From NCBI RefSeq assembly GCF_036492635.1, contig NZ_AP025305.1:3100001-3164000 (forward strand): a DNA stretch of 64,000 bases, read 5' to 3'. Below the pieces are notes generated by a model. The model ran no database searches. It was not told where the DNA came from and was given only the letters and a program-made list of their open reading frames with translations. The stretch comes from Aureibacter tunicatorum. GTDB taxonomy: Bacteria > Bacteroidota > Bacteroidia > Cytophagales > Cyclobacteriaceae. This document shows, piece after piece, positions 56,008 to 64,000 of the stretch. The translations under genes were made by a program, and so were the position numbers. How positions within the stretch are numbered: the stretch's first letter is position 1; each line of letters opens with the position of its first letter.

Positions 56008-57837
56008 ATGGAAAACTCGCCCCTTACTTTTTCAGAATTCAGCCCAACAGGAAAAGACGCATGGGTTGAAAAAGTGATAGCTGACTTGAAAGGAGCCGAC
56101 TTCAATAAAAAGCTTGTTTGGAAAACTGAAAATGGACAGCAAATTCAACCATTTTACACCAAAGAAGACTTGCCTGAGGAAGACTACACTTCTATCATTC
56201 AAAATAGTCTGAAAACAGACTTTGCATCAGACCCCTCGCCTCGACAGTGGACGAACTTCATGAAAATCAATGTCGAGAGCAATGAACAAGCGCATGCGGA
56301 AGTCCACGAAGGACTGCAAAACTCCGTTGAAGCATTTGTTTTCGACATGAAAAATGTCATCAGCCTGGATTTCAAAACGGTTTTCAAAGGCGTAGAGATC
56401 GATTGCATCTCCATAGCTTTCACAAATGTTAAGAATCCAGCCAGAATAGCTTTCGAGCTTTTGGAGTATGCTGACAAAAATGGTTTTGACTTGAATAAGC
56501 TCAATGGATTCATTGAGGCAGATGTTCTTAAAAAGATGACTTCAGGCGCGAAGGTGAGCGAAGAAAATATTCAAAGACTCGCCCAAGCCATCGAAATGGT
56601 CTCCAAATGCCCGAATTTGTCATGCTTTGTGATTTCAGGCCAAGAATTTGGCGACGCCGGAGCCAATCATGTGCAGCAAATTGCTTTCACACTCAACAAA
56701 ATCGTTGAAACCATTGACCTGCTTGAAAGCCAAGAAATCTCCGTTGAGGATATTATCGACAAAGTACAGTTGATCACACCTGTCGGAGTTGACTATTTCC
56801 ATGAAATTGCCAAGTTCAGAGCTTTAAGAATTGCGGTCATCGACATGTTATCCGTATATTCTACAGATATCAATGGCCAAAATATAAAGATCACGGCTAC
56901 TTCGTCCTTTTGGTCAAAATCCATCTACGATCCTCATGTGAACATGCTTCGCAATACAACCGAAGCCATGAGTTCCGTGCTTGGCGGCGCGAACAATTTG
57001 ATCATTGACGCCTACGACGACACATTCGCAAGATCCGATAAATTCAGCAAGAGAATTTCTTACAATATTTCAAGACTGCTCAAAGAGGAATCATATTTTG
57101 ACAAAGTCGCTGATCCTTCAGGAGGCTCGTATTACATCGAAAACCTGACGAAGAATATCATCGAAAGCTCATTGGACTTATTCAAAACCATTGAAAAGCA
57201 TAATGGCTTCACCAGTGCTTACGAGAAAGGAATCATCTCCGAGCTTATCTCGCATGTAAGAGAAGACAAATACGCCAAGTATTCTTCAAGAAGAACAACA
57301 ATCGTTGGCACCAACAGATATCCAAACAACAACGAATCTGTGCAGCCTACCGATCCAAAAGAAAACCTTGGCCTTGGTAAGCATCGAGCGTCTGCGGTTT
57401 TTGATAAATTAAGACAAAATACCGAAAGGTATGTGCTCAATGGCAACAAAAGACCCAAAGTGCTTCTATCGCTTTACGGACACCCTGCCATGAGAAAAGC
57501 AAGATCAACATTCTCAGGCGATTTCTTCGGCACGGCAGGATTTGAGATTGAAGAAAAATATTTCAACTCGGCTCTAGAGGCAGCTACAGCTTCGGCAAAT
57601 TCAGATGCAAGCATTGTAGTCATCTGCGGATCTGATCAAGATTACGCTAACGAAGGTGTGAACTATTTGGAAACCTTTAAAGCCATAAACAACAACAAAT
57701 TGCTCGTGCTGGCCGGAAATCCTGTTGATATTTTAGATACGCTAAAATCAGCGGGACTTGATGGAAATATCCATGTGAAAACCAATGCGATCAATGAGTT
57801 GACAGAAATTCAACGCAAACTTGGTGTCATCCAATAA
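56008..57837 (+). CDS. mutA: Methylmalonyl-CoA mutase small (beta) subunit
   Basis: A 609-residue protein with a TIM-barrel domain (about 30-430) and a C-terminal cobalamin-domain relic (about 470-605). The B12-binding DxHxxG motif is absent (the region reads LSLYGHPAMRKAR), as expected for the non-catalytic subunit of the heterodimer. Its start is 104 bp past the CoA-transferase stop, and it lies 12 bp before mutB, so the two subunits are made from one transcript. Confidence 0.92.
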   Translation: MENSPLTFSEFSPTGKDAWVEKVIADLKGADFNKKLVWKTENGQQIQPFYTKEDLPEEDYTSIIQNSLKTDFASDPSPRQWTNFMKINVESNEQAHAEVHEGLQNSVEAFVFDMKNVISLDFKTVFKGVEIDCISIAFTNVKNPARIAFELLEYADKNGFDLNKLNGFIEADVLKKMTSGAKVSEENIQRLAQAIEMVSKCPNLSCFVISGQEFGDAGANHVQQIAFTLNKIVETIDLLESQEISVEDIIDKVQLITPVGVDYFHEIAKFRALRIAVIDMLSVYSTDINGQNIKITATSSFWSKSIYDPHVNMLRNTTEAMSSVLGGANNLIIDAYDDTFARSDKFSKRISYNISRLLKEESYFDKVADPSGGSYYIENLTKNIIESSLDLFKTIEKHNGFTSAYEKGIISELISHVREDKYAKYSSRRTTIVGTNRYPNNNESVQPTDPKENLGLGKHRASAVFDKLRQNTERYVLNGNKRPKVLLSLYGHPAMRKARSTFSGDFFGTAGFEIEEKYFNSALEAATASANSDASIVVICGSDQDYANEGVNYLETFKAINNNKLLVLAGNPVDILDTLKSAGLDGNIHVKTNAINELTEIQRKLGVIQ

Positions 57838-57849
57838 ACCTATTATCTT

Positions 57850-60024
57850 ATGAGACCAGACTTTTCTAACTTAGAAACATCTTATTCGCCTAACTCGAAT
57901 CAAAAAGACGCGAATAATAACGATACAGCAAATTCATGGAATACTGCTGAGGACATTCCTGTAAAATCCTTTTTCTCAAAAAAGGATATTGAGAATATGA
58001 AACACCTTGACTATGGCGCGGGGCTGCCTCCTTTCTTGCGAGGACCTTATTCGACCATGTATGTCATGAGACCTTGGACGATCCGACAGTACGCGGGGTT
58101 TTCCACTGCTGAAGAATCCAACGCATTCTACCGAAGAAACCTTGCCGCCGGGCAAAAAGGCTTATCGGTAGCCTTTGACTTAGCGACTCACAGAGGTTAT
58201 GATTCAGACCATCCAAGGGTGGAAGGCGATGTCGGCAAGGCTGGAGTTGCCATCGACTCTGTGGAAGACATGAAAGTGCTATTCGACCAGATTCCATTGG
58301 ACAAAATGTCCGTATCCATGACAATGAATGGAGCCGTAATTCCAGTGATGGCCTTTTATATCGTAGCCGCTGAAGAACAAGGAGTAGGCAAAGAACTATT
58401 GAGCGGAACGATTCAAAACGACATTTTGAAGGAATTCATGGTGAGAAATACGTATATATATCCACCAAAGCCTTCCATGAAAATCATTGGCGATATCTTT
58501 GAGTACACCGCCAACAAGATGCCTAAATTCAACTCGATATCCATCTCCGGATATCATATGCAGGAAGCGGGAGCCACCGCTGATATCGAGCTTGCTTATA
58601 CCTTGGCGGATGGCTTGGAATATATCCGAACAGGTCTTGCTTCGGGATTGACAATAGATCAATTCGCTCCCCGGCTTTCATTTTTCTGGGCTGTGGGCAT
58701 GAACCATTTTATGGAAATTGCAAAAATGAGAGCGGCTAGAATGCTCTGGGCTAAAATTGTCAAACAATTCGATCCCAAAAATCCTAAGTCCATGGCGCTG
58801 AGAACTCATAGCCAAACATCCGGATGGAGTCTGAGCGAACAAGACCCTTTCAACAATGTATCCCGCACATGCATCGAAGCTATGGGCGCTGTACTTGGAC
58901 ATACGCAATCTTTGCACACCAATGCGCTGGATGAAGCGATAGCCTTGCCTACGGATTTCTCGGCTAGAATAGCTCGTAACACCCAGCTTTACATACAAGA
59001 AGAAACCAATGTTTGCAAAGTAGTAGATCCTTGGGCCGGCTCTTATTATGTCGAATACCTTACCGAGCAAATCGCTGAAAAAGCTTGGAAATTAATCCAA
59101 GAAATCGAAGAACTTGGCGGCATGGCCAAAGCCATCGAAACAGGCTTGCCAAAAATGAAAATCGAGGAAGCGGCAGCTAGAAAACAAGCCCGAATTGATT
59201 CGATGAAAGACACGATTGTCGGTGTCAACAAATATCAAACCGGCGAAGAGCTTGACTTGGAGCTGCTTGAAGTAGATAATACCATCGTAAGAGAGCAACA
59301 AGTCAACAGACTCAAAGAGCTTAAAGCCAACAGAAACAACAATGCTGTTGAACAGGCATTGCAGAATTTGACAAATGCTGCAGAAACAGGGCAAGGCAAC
59401 CTTATGGAACTAGCTGTGGAAGCTGCAAGGCACAGAGCTACATTGGGTGAAATTTCCGACGCCCTTGAGAAAAAATTCAACCGTCACAAGGCAGTGATTC
59501 GTTCAGTATCGGGCGTTTACAGCAAAGAAGCGGCTCAAGACAAGCATTTCACTGAAGCTAAGAATTTATCCGATTCATTCGCCGAAAGAGAAGGACGAAG
59601 ACCTCGTGTGATGATCGCCAAAATGGGACAAGATGGCCATGACAGAGGAGCGAAAGTCGTAGCTACGACCTTGGCGGACTTGGGATTTGACGTGGATGTC
59701 GGTGCTTTATTCCTTACTCCTGAGGAAGTTGCGCGTCAAGCCGCGGAAAATGATGTGCATGCTGTTGGCGCGTCAAGTTTGGCAGCTGGACATAAAACGC
59801 TCATTCCGCAACTAATCAGTGAATTGAAAAAACTAGGCAGAGAAGATATCATGGTCTTTGCGGGCGGTGTTATTCCTCCAAACGATTATGACTATCTATA
59901 CGAATCAGGAGTTCATGCAGTATTTGGTCCAGGATCCAACATACCGCTTTGCGCTAAAACGATCTTGAATCATTTAGAACAAATTCATTTCCAAGATGAA
60001 GATGAACTTGAAAGCTTAAACTAA
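57850..60024 (+). CDS. mutB: Methylmalonyl-CoA mutase large (alpha) subunit
   Basis: A 724-residue protein. The TIM barrel (about 60-550) has the substrate signature [20 protein letters not shown] and [19 protein letters not shown]. The C-terminal B12-binding domain has an intact DxHxxG motif at Asp595, His597 and Gly600 ([12 protein letters not shown]). It catalyses the adenosylcobalamin-dependent rearrangement of succinyl-CoA and (R)-methylmalonyl-CoA. With mutA, mce, meaB and the decarboxylase it completes the succinate-propionate route. Confidence 0.97.
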   Translation: MRPDFSNLETSYSPNSNQKDANNNDTANSWNTAEDIPVKSFFSKKDIENMKHLDYGAGLPPFLRGPYSTMYVMRPWTIRQYAGFSTAEESNAFYRRNLAAGQKGLSVAFDLATHRGYDSDHPRVEGDVGKAGVAIDSVEDMKVLFDQIPLDKMSVSMTMNGAVIPVMAFYIVAAEEQGVGKELLSGTIQNDILKEFMVRNTYIYPPKPSMKIIGDIFEYTANKMPKFNSISISGYHMQEAGATADIELAYTLADGLEYIRTGLASGLTIDQFAPRLSFFWAVGMNHFMEIAKMRAARMLWAKIVKQFDPKNPKSMALRTHSQTSGWSLSEQDPFNNVSRTCIEAMGAVLGHTQSLHTNALDEAIALPTDFSARIARNTQLYIQEETNVCKVVDPWAGSYYVEYLTEQIAEKAWKLIQEIEELGGMAKAIETGLPKMKIEEAAARKQARIDSMKDTIVGVNKYQTGEELDLELLEVDNTIVREQQVNRLKELKANRNNNAVEQALQNLTNAAETGQGNLMELAVEAARHRATLGEISDALEKKFNRHKAVIRSVSGVYSKEAAQDKHFTEAKNLSDSFAEREGRRPRVMIAKMGQDGHDRGAKVVATTLADLGFDVDVGALFLTPEEVARQAAENDVHAVGASSLAAGHKTLIPQLISELKKLGREDIMVFAGGVIPPNDYDYLYESGVHAVFGPGSNIPLCAKTILNHLEQIHFQDEDELESLN

Positions 60025-60042
60025 ATCCATAAATTCCATAGA

Positions 60043-60170
60043 CTATTGTAATGAAGCGCACGCAATCTTTGCGAGCGTCTTCATTACTCTCACTAATACT
60101 TTCCAGCAAAGGGATAAAAATGCTCTACCATGATTCCCGCAAATCCCCCTTCAATCTAATCATCTTGCAT
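60043..60170 (-). repeat. 128-bp direct duplication, copy 1
   Basis: Ungapped match to 61581-61708 with about 11 differences by eye. It covers the hairpin beyond the isochorismatase stop codon and the last 25 or so codons of that gene. Copy 1 is the decayed partner. Confidence 0.9.
60093..60170 (-). pseudogene. C-terminal remnant of an isochorismatase-like hydrolase gene
   Basis: The minus strand encodes MQDD, then an in-frame TAG, then IEGGFAGIMVEHFYPFAGKY and a stop. This mirrors the C terminus MQDDEVEGGFVGIMVEHFYP of the intact gene at 61631-62374, with its Glu codon turned into a stop codon. Nothing upstream of the fragment is recognisable, so a former second copy has been lost except for its tail. 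Confidence 0.85.
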
Positions 60171-60429
60171 GACTTTTCGCTGATTCCGTCTCTCCGATAC
60201 TAACCAAAATTCTTCGCTTGTTCATTTCTCTGATGTGAGCTATTATTTAAACGGCATCTCTGATCCGAGTTTAAAATATGCATCGGAGATGCCAAATAAG
60301 AGTAGGTTCGCATCAGAGATGACGAACCAGCATTTAAAATCTTCCGCACTTTCAATTCCTAACTTTCTAAACTAGTCTCGTATGGAGCATAACTCTATTA
60401 TGAATCAGCTTAAAGTTAAAATTCTCGAC

Positions 60430-61278
60430 TTAAGTACTTTGGATCTCCAGCTCGAAGCCTTCGTTTAGGTCATAGATTCTGCAATTATGCTTTCGATTTT
60501 CGTCTTCGGGAAGAGCCTCGATGGCATTTTTTAGCTTCTCGCTGATGCAAAGACCATTAAACTCAACCTCACATATGTCAAATTGGAAATCAGCTGTCAA
60601 GGACATTCTGCCATAGCCAACATAGTCCGCTCTTTCTCCTGTGCCGGGAATAATACGTTCACCTTTTTCATCCCTTTCCATTTGTCTTCGGAGAAAACCA
60701 ATCTTTTTATAATCGTTTCTACCTTCAATGAATTGCACCAATTTAGCTGGAAATTCTTGCCTGCCTTCATAATGTGAATCTCTCCAATAGGCTAGCTGGC
60801 ATCTTTCCATATCAAGATATTGCAAAAACAACTCTTCGTCATACTTCAAATGATAATAAGTGAAATACTTATTAGAATCACTCTCAAACTGTACTTTTAC
60901 TTTGTAAAATTGATAAGATTCTTCAGGTCCTAAATTATATACAGGACTGCCATTTTCTGTTCTGGTGATCTCGTTATAAAGGCGTTCTGATATCAAAATG
61001 CCACTCGGCCCTCTATGGTCATAGGCAATAAAGTCATCATTACGCTCTGGATGTGTCTGCTCTTGTGTAAAAAACTGCATAGTCCATTCTTTGGCAAAGC
61101 TTTTGGCATCATCGCTATAGATGAAGCTTACTATATCAGATGCAACTTCCAATTTTACATCTTCATCTAAAAACAAAGCCATAGCTGCACTATCTGTCAC
61201 ACCGACAGAAGCTATTCTTTCAAGTGTATCCAAATTTGATCCTCTGCCAGGTATCAAACGATAATATTTATTATTCAT
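60430..61278 (-). CDS. Orphan soluble protein, possibly immunity-like
   Basis: A 282-residue protein with no signal peptide or membrane segment. It is acidic, with many Tyr, Glu and Asp. The C-terminal part (VGYGRMSLTADFQFDICEVEFNGLCISEKLKNAIEAL, shown here only as a landmark at about 222-258) resembles the end of DUF1629/Imm11-type proteins, where a lone domain ends with a similar 'SEKLKNAIE' helix. I cannot confirm the family. It lies alone between the two copies of the 128-bp duplication, which suggests that it arrived by, or was caught in, a local rearrangement. Confidence 0.55.
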   Translation of the reverse strand: MNNKYYRLIPGRGSNLDTLERIASVGVTDSAAMALFLDEDVKLEVASDIVSFIYSDDAKSFAKEWTMQFFTQEQTHPERNDDFIAYDHRGPSGILISERLYNEITRTENGSPVYNLGPEESYQFYKVKVQFESDSNKYFTYYHLKYDEELFLQYLDMERCQLAYWRDSHYEGRQEFPAKLVQFIEGRNDYKKIGFLRRQMERDEKGERIIPGTGERADYVGYGRMSLTADFQFDICEVEFNGLCISEKLKNAIEALPEDENRKHNCRIYDLNEGFELEIQST

Positions 61279-61630
61279 ATCCCTATATTTATATTACTTT
61301 AAGTAAATTAATACTTTTTAATTTAAATATACTTGGTTAAACAATCGATTTTAACATTATCCACCCCGAGTTTTAATCTCATGCATCTAATGACACACTC
61401 TCGCTGGGTACGACTCTCCGATGCTAACCTCAAGCTCTTGGCAGCTCTGATCCTCTTAAATGCTGAGTTATTAAATTCCAATTTCAAAAAATGAATACTA
61501 AGCAAAACGATAATCCATTAAAGACCAACAGGTTCACAACTGAGTCGTGAACCTGCATTATCCAGCATAAATTCAAAAAGCTATAGTAATGAAGCGCCCG
61601 CAATCTTTGCAAGCGTCTTCATTACTCTCA
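61279..61630. other. Intergenic region with terminator hairpins
   Basis: 352 bp with no gene. It holds the 9-bp perfect hairpin at 61529-61555, the 28-bp segment at 61402-61429 shared with 60178-60205, and the terminator hairpin of the isochorismatase gene. The promoter of the minus-strand orphan gene must lie near 61279-61350, which is AT-rich. Confidence 0.5.
61529..61555. other. Perfect 9-bp hairpin
   Basis: CAGGTTCAC (61529-61537) and GTGAACCTG (61547-61555) enclose a 9-nt loop, followed by CATTA. A similar but weaker GGTTCG/CGAACC hairpin followed by AGCATTT lies at 60305-60328, at nearly the same distance from the shared 28-bp segment, so the two may share ancestry. Confidence 0.5.
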
Positions 61631-61708
61631 CTAATACTTTCCAGCAAAAGGATAAAAATGCTCCACCATGATTCCCACAAATCCTCCTTCGACCTCGTCA
61701 TCTTGCAT
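61581..61708 (-). repeat. 128-bp direct duplication, copy 2 (intact gene end)
   Basis: Partner of 60043-60170, offset by exactly 1538 bp. It includes a hairpin at 61585-61626 with a 10-bp outer stem (AGTAATGAAG/CTTCATTACT) and further inner pairing. On the minus strand this is followed by AGCTTTTTG, so it probably terminates the isochorismatase transcript. Confidence 0.85.
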
Positions 61709-62374
61709 AGCTTTAGGGTGCGTATATGCTCTCAGGATTTCAGCTCCTGCTCCTTCCCAAGTAAATGGAATAGCTCCCGCCTGCACTAATCGATCGATAG
61801 CTCTATTATGCGCGTCAACAGTCGCGTCTCCCATCAAGTCCGTTAGCACATACACTTCGTAACCATCCTCCAAAGCATCAAGCGTAGTATAAGTCGGACA
61901 ACCGGATGTCCAAAGCCCTGTCATCAATATCTTCTTGCGACCTGTCTTTTTCACAGCGTCGATCACGGCTTTATTTTGCCAAGCATTCAAAGAGATTCTG
62001 TCGATATTCTCAACATCATCGCTGATCTCGCCTTTGATGCTCTCTACAGTAGGCTTATTGGCACCCAACTCAACACCGATGGTAGTCTCAATTACTGGTA
62101 TGTCAAACACATTTGCAGTTTTCACCATCGCCTGTATGTTATTAGTCAAGACCTCTCTGTCAATGTTTTTAACCATCCCCAACATCTCCTCTTGCCAGTC
62201 GATTACCAGCAAAACTGTATTTTCCGAGGTCAGCAAATTGTCAGTCTTAGGATTCTTCGGAATATAATTCCTGCCCGGGTTGCTCTCATCTTTTGAGTCA
62301 TTTGCAAAGTTGAAAGCCATAGTTACAGCCGCTAATGCAATCGCAGCCATTGCGAATAAAGTGAACTTTTTCAT
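61631..62374 (-). CDS. Exported isochorismatase-family (YcaC-like) cysteine hydrolase
   Basis: A 247-residue protein with an N-terminal hydrophobic signal (about 1-21). The catalytic Asp59 is in LLVIDWQEEM and the nucleophile Cys159 in TGLWTSGCPTYTT. The segment RISLNAWQN and the C-terminal AGAIPFTWEGAGAEILRAY resemble YcaC-type hydrolases of unknown substrate. An exported location is unusual for this family. It lies 105 bp downstream of the pirin gene on the same strand and probably belongs to the MarR-linked group. Confidence 0.85.
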   Translation of the reverse strand: MKKFTLFAMAAIALAAVTMAFNFANDSKDESNPGRNYIPKNPKTDNLLTSENTVLLVIDWQEEMLGMVKNIDREVLTNNIQAMVKTANVFDIPVIETTIGVELGANKPTVESIKGEISDDVENIDRISLNAWQNKAVIDAVKKTGRKKILMTGLWTSGCPTYTTLDALEDGYEVYVLTDLMGDATVDAHNRAIDRLVQAGAIPFTWEGAGAEILRAYTHPKAMQDDEVEGGFVGIMVEHFYPFAGKY

Positions 62375-62479
62375 AGTTTTTGTTTTGAAATGAGGCCTCG
62401 CCTCGTCGTTTTTAATTTATTGTTTTGATAGAATTCTTCTGTCTTTTTAAATCATGGAATGTATTTCCTGACTTTCATA

Positions 62480-63322
62480 TCAGTTTATCCAGCCAAAATG
62501 TCCTTTTCTGAAATCTTCATAGGCTTGATTGATTTCTTCCTGAGTATTCATCACAAATGGACCGCCCAATACTATAGGCTCCCCAATAGGTTTTCCTGTC
62601 AGCAACAAGGCAATGCTTTTCTCATTGAATTTCAAACGCAATGCGCTCTTAACCTTATCCAGTTCAGCCAAATGCTTGGCCTTAACGCTCTTCCCATTAA
62701 TCTCAATTTCTCCTTCAAGCACATAGACCAGTGATGTATTTTGAGAATCGATGCTTGACAATTCCATTTCACAAAGCTGATCACCATGCAACATTCCAAT
62801 GCTTGCCTCTGAGACTAAATTCAAAGCTCCTTTTCTGCCTTCCAATTCTCCTGCAATTACTTTCATTTCGCCTCCTTCAAATTCAATAGCTGGTATTTGG
62901 CTTTTCACCGCCACTTCTATTCTTGGTTCCGACATTTTTCGTTCGCTTGGCACATTCACCCATAGCTGCATCTCATGAAATTTTCCTGAATCTTCATCCG
63001 AAGCCATTCCCCCTCCATGCACAATTCCTTTGCCCGCATTCATACGCAAGGCGGAGCCTGATTTCATCCAAAATCTATTGCCCATGGAATCTCGATGCTC
63101 CATTTTGCCTTCCAGCAAAATCGTCACAGTTTCAAAACCTCGATGAGGATGAGCTCCATCCTTGCTATCCAAGGAAAAGTTCGGAACTTTCAAGGTTGAG
63201 CTGCCGATATGATCAAGCATTATAAATGGATCGAAATAACGCTCTTTATACTTTGGGAAAGCTCTGCTTCCCTTTACTCCCGGCAATATGCCTTCAATGT
63301 TCAATGCTTCATCTATTTTCAT
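62480..63322 (-). CDS. Pirin-family bicupin protein
   Basis: A 280-residue protein. The N-terminal cupin has the pirin signature HPHRGFETVTILLEGKMEHRDS (His residues near 58 and 60) and NAGKGIVHGGGM. The usual fourth metal ligand, a Glu two residues after the His (H-x-E), is Gly here. The C-terminal cupin is about 150-280. Pirins are Fe-containing and some are quercetin dioxygenases or redox co-regulators; the altered ligand makes activity uncertain. It is preceded by a candidate MarR operator. Confidence 0.9.
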   Translation of the reverse strand: MKIDEALNIEGILPGVKGSRAFPKYKERYFDPFIMLDHIGSSTLKVPNFSLDSKDGAHPHRGFETVTILLEGKMEHRDSMGNRFWMKSGSALRMNAGKGIVHGGGMASDEDSGKFHEMQLWVNVPSERKMSEPRIEVAVKSQIPAIEFEGGEMKVIAGELEGRKGALNLVSEASIGMLHGDQLCEMELSSIDSQNTSLVYVLEGEIEINGKSVKAKHLAELDKVKSALRLKFNEKSIALLLTGKPIGEPIVLGGPFVMNTQEEINQAYEDFRKGHFGWIN

Positions 63323-63324
63323 AA

Positions 63325-63348
63325 TACATACAATTATTGTACATACAT
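63325..63348. promoter_or_regulatory. Candidate MarR operator upstream of the pirin gene
   Basis: The palindromic core ACAATTATTGT is flanked by ATACAT on the left and ACATACA on the right. TGTACATACA (63339-63348) recurs exactly upstream of the marR gene. The site begins 3 bp before the pirin start codon, where binding would block expression. Confidence 0.5.
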
Positions 63349-63472
63349 CATTTAATTAAAATTCATTCAACAATAAATCTCTAAAGAAATATTTTCACGC
63401 TATCAAGCGGTTAATAAAATTTATTCGTGCAATAGCCTTAGCCGCGACTAATCCTTTATGAATTTTTCGAAC

Positions 63473-63895
63473 TCAATCCAAACCCGAATACTTGGTCAAA
63501 ATCTTATCCAAAGCCCTCAATTCCTCGTCGCTAAGCTTTTGCTTCAAAGGCTTATGAAAAGCGGATACTTTTTGATCCAACAAGGCTAAAATCGAATGCC
63601 CCTCATCAGTCATGGATATGTCCATTTTACGCCTATTATGCTGGCATTCCTTTCTGCTCACATAGCCTTTGGCCAACAATTTATCTATAATACGCGACAC
63701 ATTGCTGCTACGCTGAACCATTCTATCTTGAATCTCCTTCACTGTCATCGCTTCATCGCCGGAAGAAGACAAAATTCTGAGCACATTGTATTGCGGCTCT
63801 GTTATGTCAAACTCTTTCAACTCAGCTCCCACGCAATCGGTAATCCAATGCCCTGTTCTAATCAACTTATGTATAGCTTTAAGATATATATTCAT
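63473..63895 (-). CDS. MarR-family transcriptional regulator
   Basis: 140 residues from the ATG at 63895 (MNIYLKAIHK). An upstream ATG at 63916 would add seven residues and place the putative operator inside the gene. The winged helix is about 28-95: EPQYNVLRIL, MTVKEIQDRMVQRSSNVSRI (recognition helix) and RRKMDISMTDEG (wing). It probably represses itself and the downstream pirin-isochorismatase unit in response to a small ligand. No redox-sensing Cys pair is obvious, though Cys residues are present. Confidence 0.9.
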   Translation of the reverse strand: MNIYLKAIHKLIRTGHWITDCVGAELKEFDITEPQYNVLRILSSSGDEAMTVKEIQDRMVQRSSNVSRIIDKLLAKGYVSRKECQHNRRKMDISMTDEGHSILALLDQKVSAFHKPLKQKLSDEELRALDKILTKYSGLD

Positions 63896-63909
63896 GTAAT
63901 TACAAATGA

Positions 63910-63920
63910 TGTACATACAA
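63910..63920. promoter_or_regulatory. Candidate MarR operator upstream of its own gene
   Basis: TGTACATACA (63910-63919) is identical to the site upstream of the pirin gene and lies 15 bp before the preferred marR start. A partial ACAAT-ATT core follows it. Sharing by the two promoters suggests autoregulation. Confidence 0.45.
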
Positions 63921-64000
63921 TATTACGAATCATTTTTCATATAGTTTATTAATTCATGTATTTTTTTCTAAAAAAAATCATCCGTCTTTCAGAACACTTC

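Larger units (their letters stand above)
60025..60429. other. Intergenic region with a decayed gene fragment and hairpins
   Basis: 405 bp without an intact gene. From 60043 to 60170 it carries a diverged copy of the isochorismatase gene's 3' end and hairpin. Further on are an imperfect 12-bp hairpin (60253-60264/60282-60293, 17-nt loop) and a 6-bp hairpin (60305-60310/60323-60328). A 28-bp segment at 60178-60205 matches 61402-61429 at about 23 positions. Confidence 0.6.

Noticed and set aside
58064-59480. Long minus-strand frames opposite mutB
   Set aside because: They are shadows of the mutB coding frame; their sequences are Cys/Ser-rich and match no family.

Overview
The window looks like chromosomal DNA of a low-GC, probably marine member of the Bacteroidota (Cytophagales-like). 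The signs are a type IX secretion adhesin cassette (a giant repeat protein ending in a gliding-type C-terminal domain, a PorP/SprF protein and an OmpA/PD40 protein), a TonB receptor with a carboxypeptidase-D-like N-terminal domain, LytS/LytTR signalling, a few candidate promoters with the TAnnTTTG -7 element, weak Shine-Dalgarno sequences, and a Na+-coupled methylmalonyl-CoA decarboxylase. The genus cannot be fixed from sequence alone. I see no rRNA, tRNA, CRISPR array, insertion sequence or prophage.

Layout. 1-5.8 kb: a lipoprotein fragment, a fused SpmA/SpmB-like membrane protein, a small orphan protein, a fused AdoMet decarboxylase/spermidine synthase-like protein next to a ComB-like phosphatase, and an S41 lipoprotein peptidase. 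5.9-10.3 kb: a probable metal-uptake group (small Cys protein, TonB receptor, PepSY membrane protein) with an internal terminator. 10.5-11.7 kb: dnaN. 11.7-21.8 kb: the adhesin cassette, whose 2565-residue protein carries exactly 17 tandem 252-bp HYR-type repeats. 22.0-27.1 kb: a six-gene operon with no assignment I recognise: two phage-tail-collar proteins, a cytosolic periplasmic-binding-protein-like protein, a formyltransferase, a PRMT-like methyltransferase and an Asp/Asn-hydroxylase-like oxygenase. This is the best candidate in the window for an undescribed system. 27.5-30.1 kb: a LytS/LytTR two-component pair and a membrane protein. 30.2-35.7 kb: a tripartite RND efflux operon. 36-37.4 kb: a TPR protein. 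37.5-45.7 kb: two paralogous AraC regulators flanking a hairpin-rich stretch with a possible 33-residue peptide gene, then a sulfatase and a GH2 glycosidase facing each other (sulfated-glycan breakdown). 45.8-48.8 kb: RavA-ViaA.

49-60 kb is a coherent metabolic island: meaB, methylmalonyl-CoA epimerase, the decarboxylase carboxyltransferase, gamma, biotin-carrier and Na+-pump beta subunits, a CoA-transferase, and both methylmalonyl-CoA mutase subunits. Together they interconvert succinyl-CoA and propionyl-CoA with Na+ export. 60-64 kb holds an orphan gene flanked by a 128-bp direct duplication (a dead 3' fragment of the isochorismatase-like gene and its hairpin), then an exported isochorismatase-family hydrolase, a pirin and a MarR regulator. 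The pirin and marR upstream regions share a TGTACATACA motif, which suggests a small regulon.
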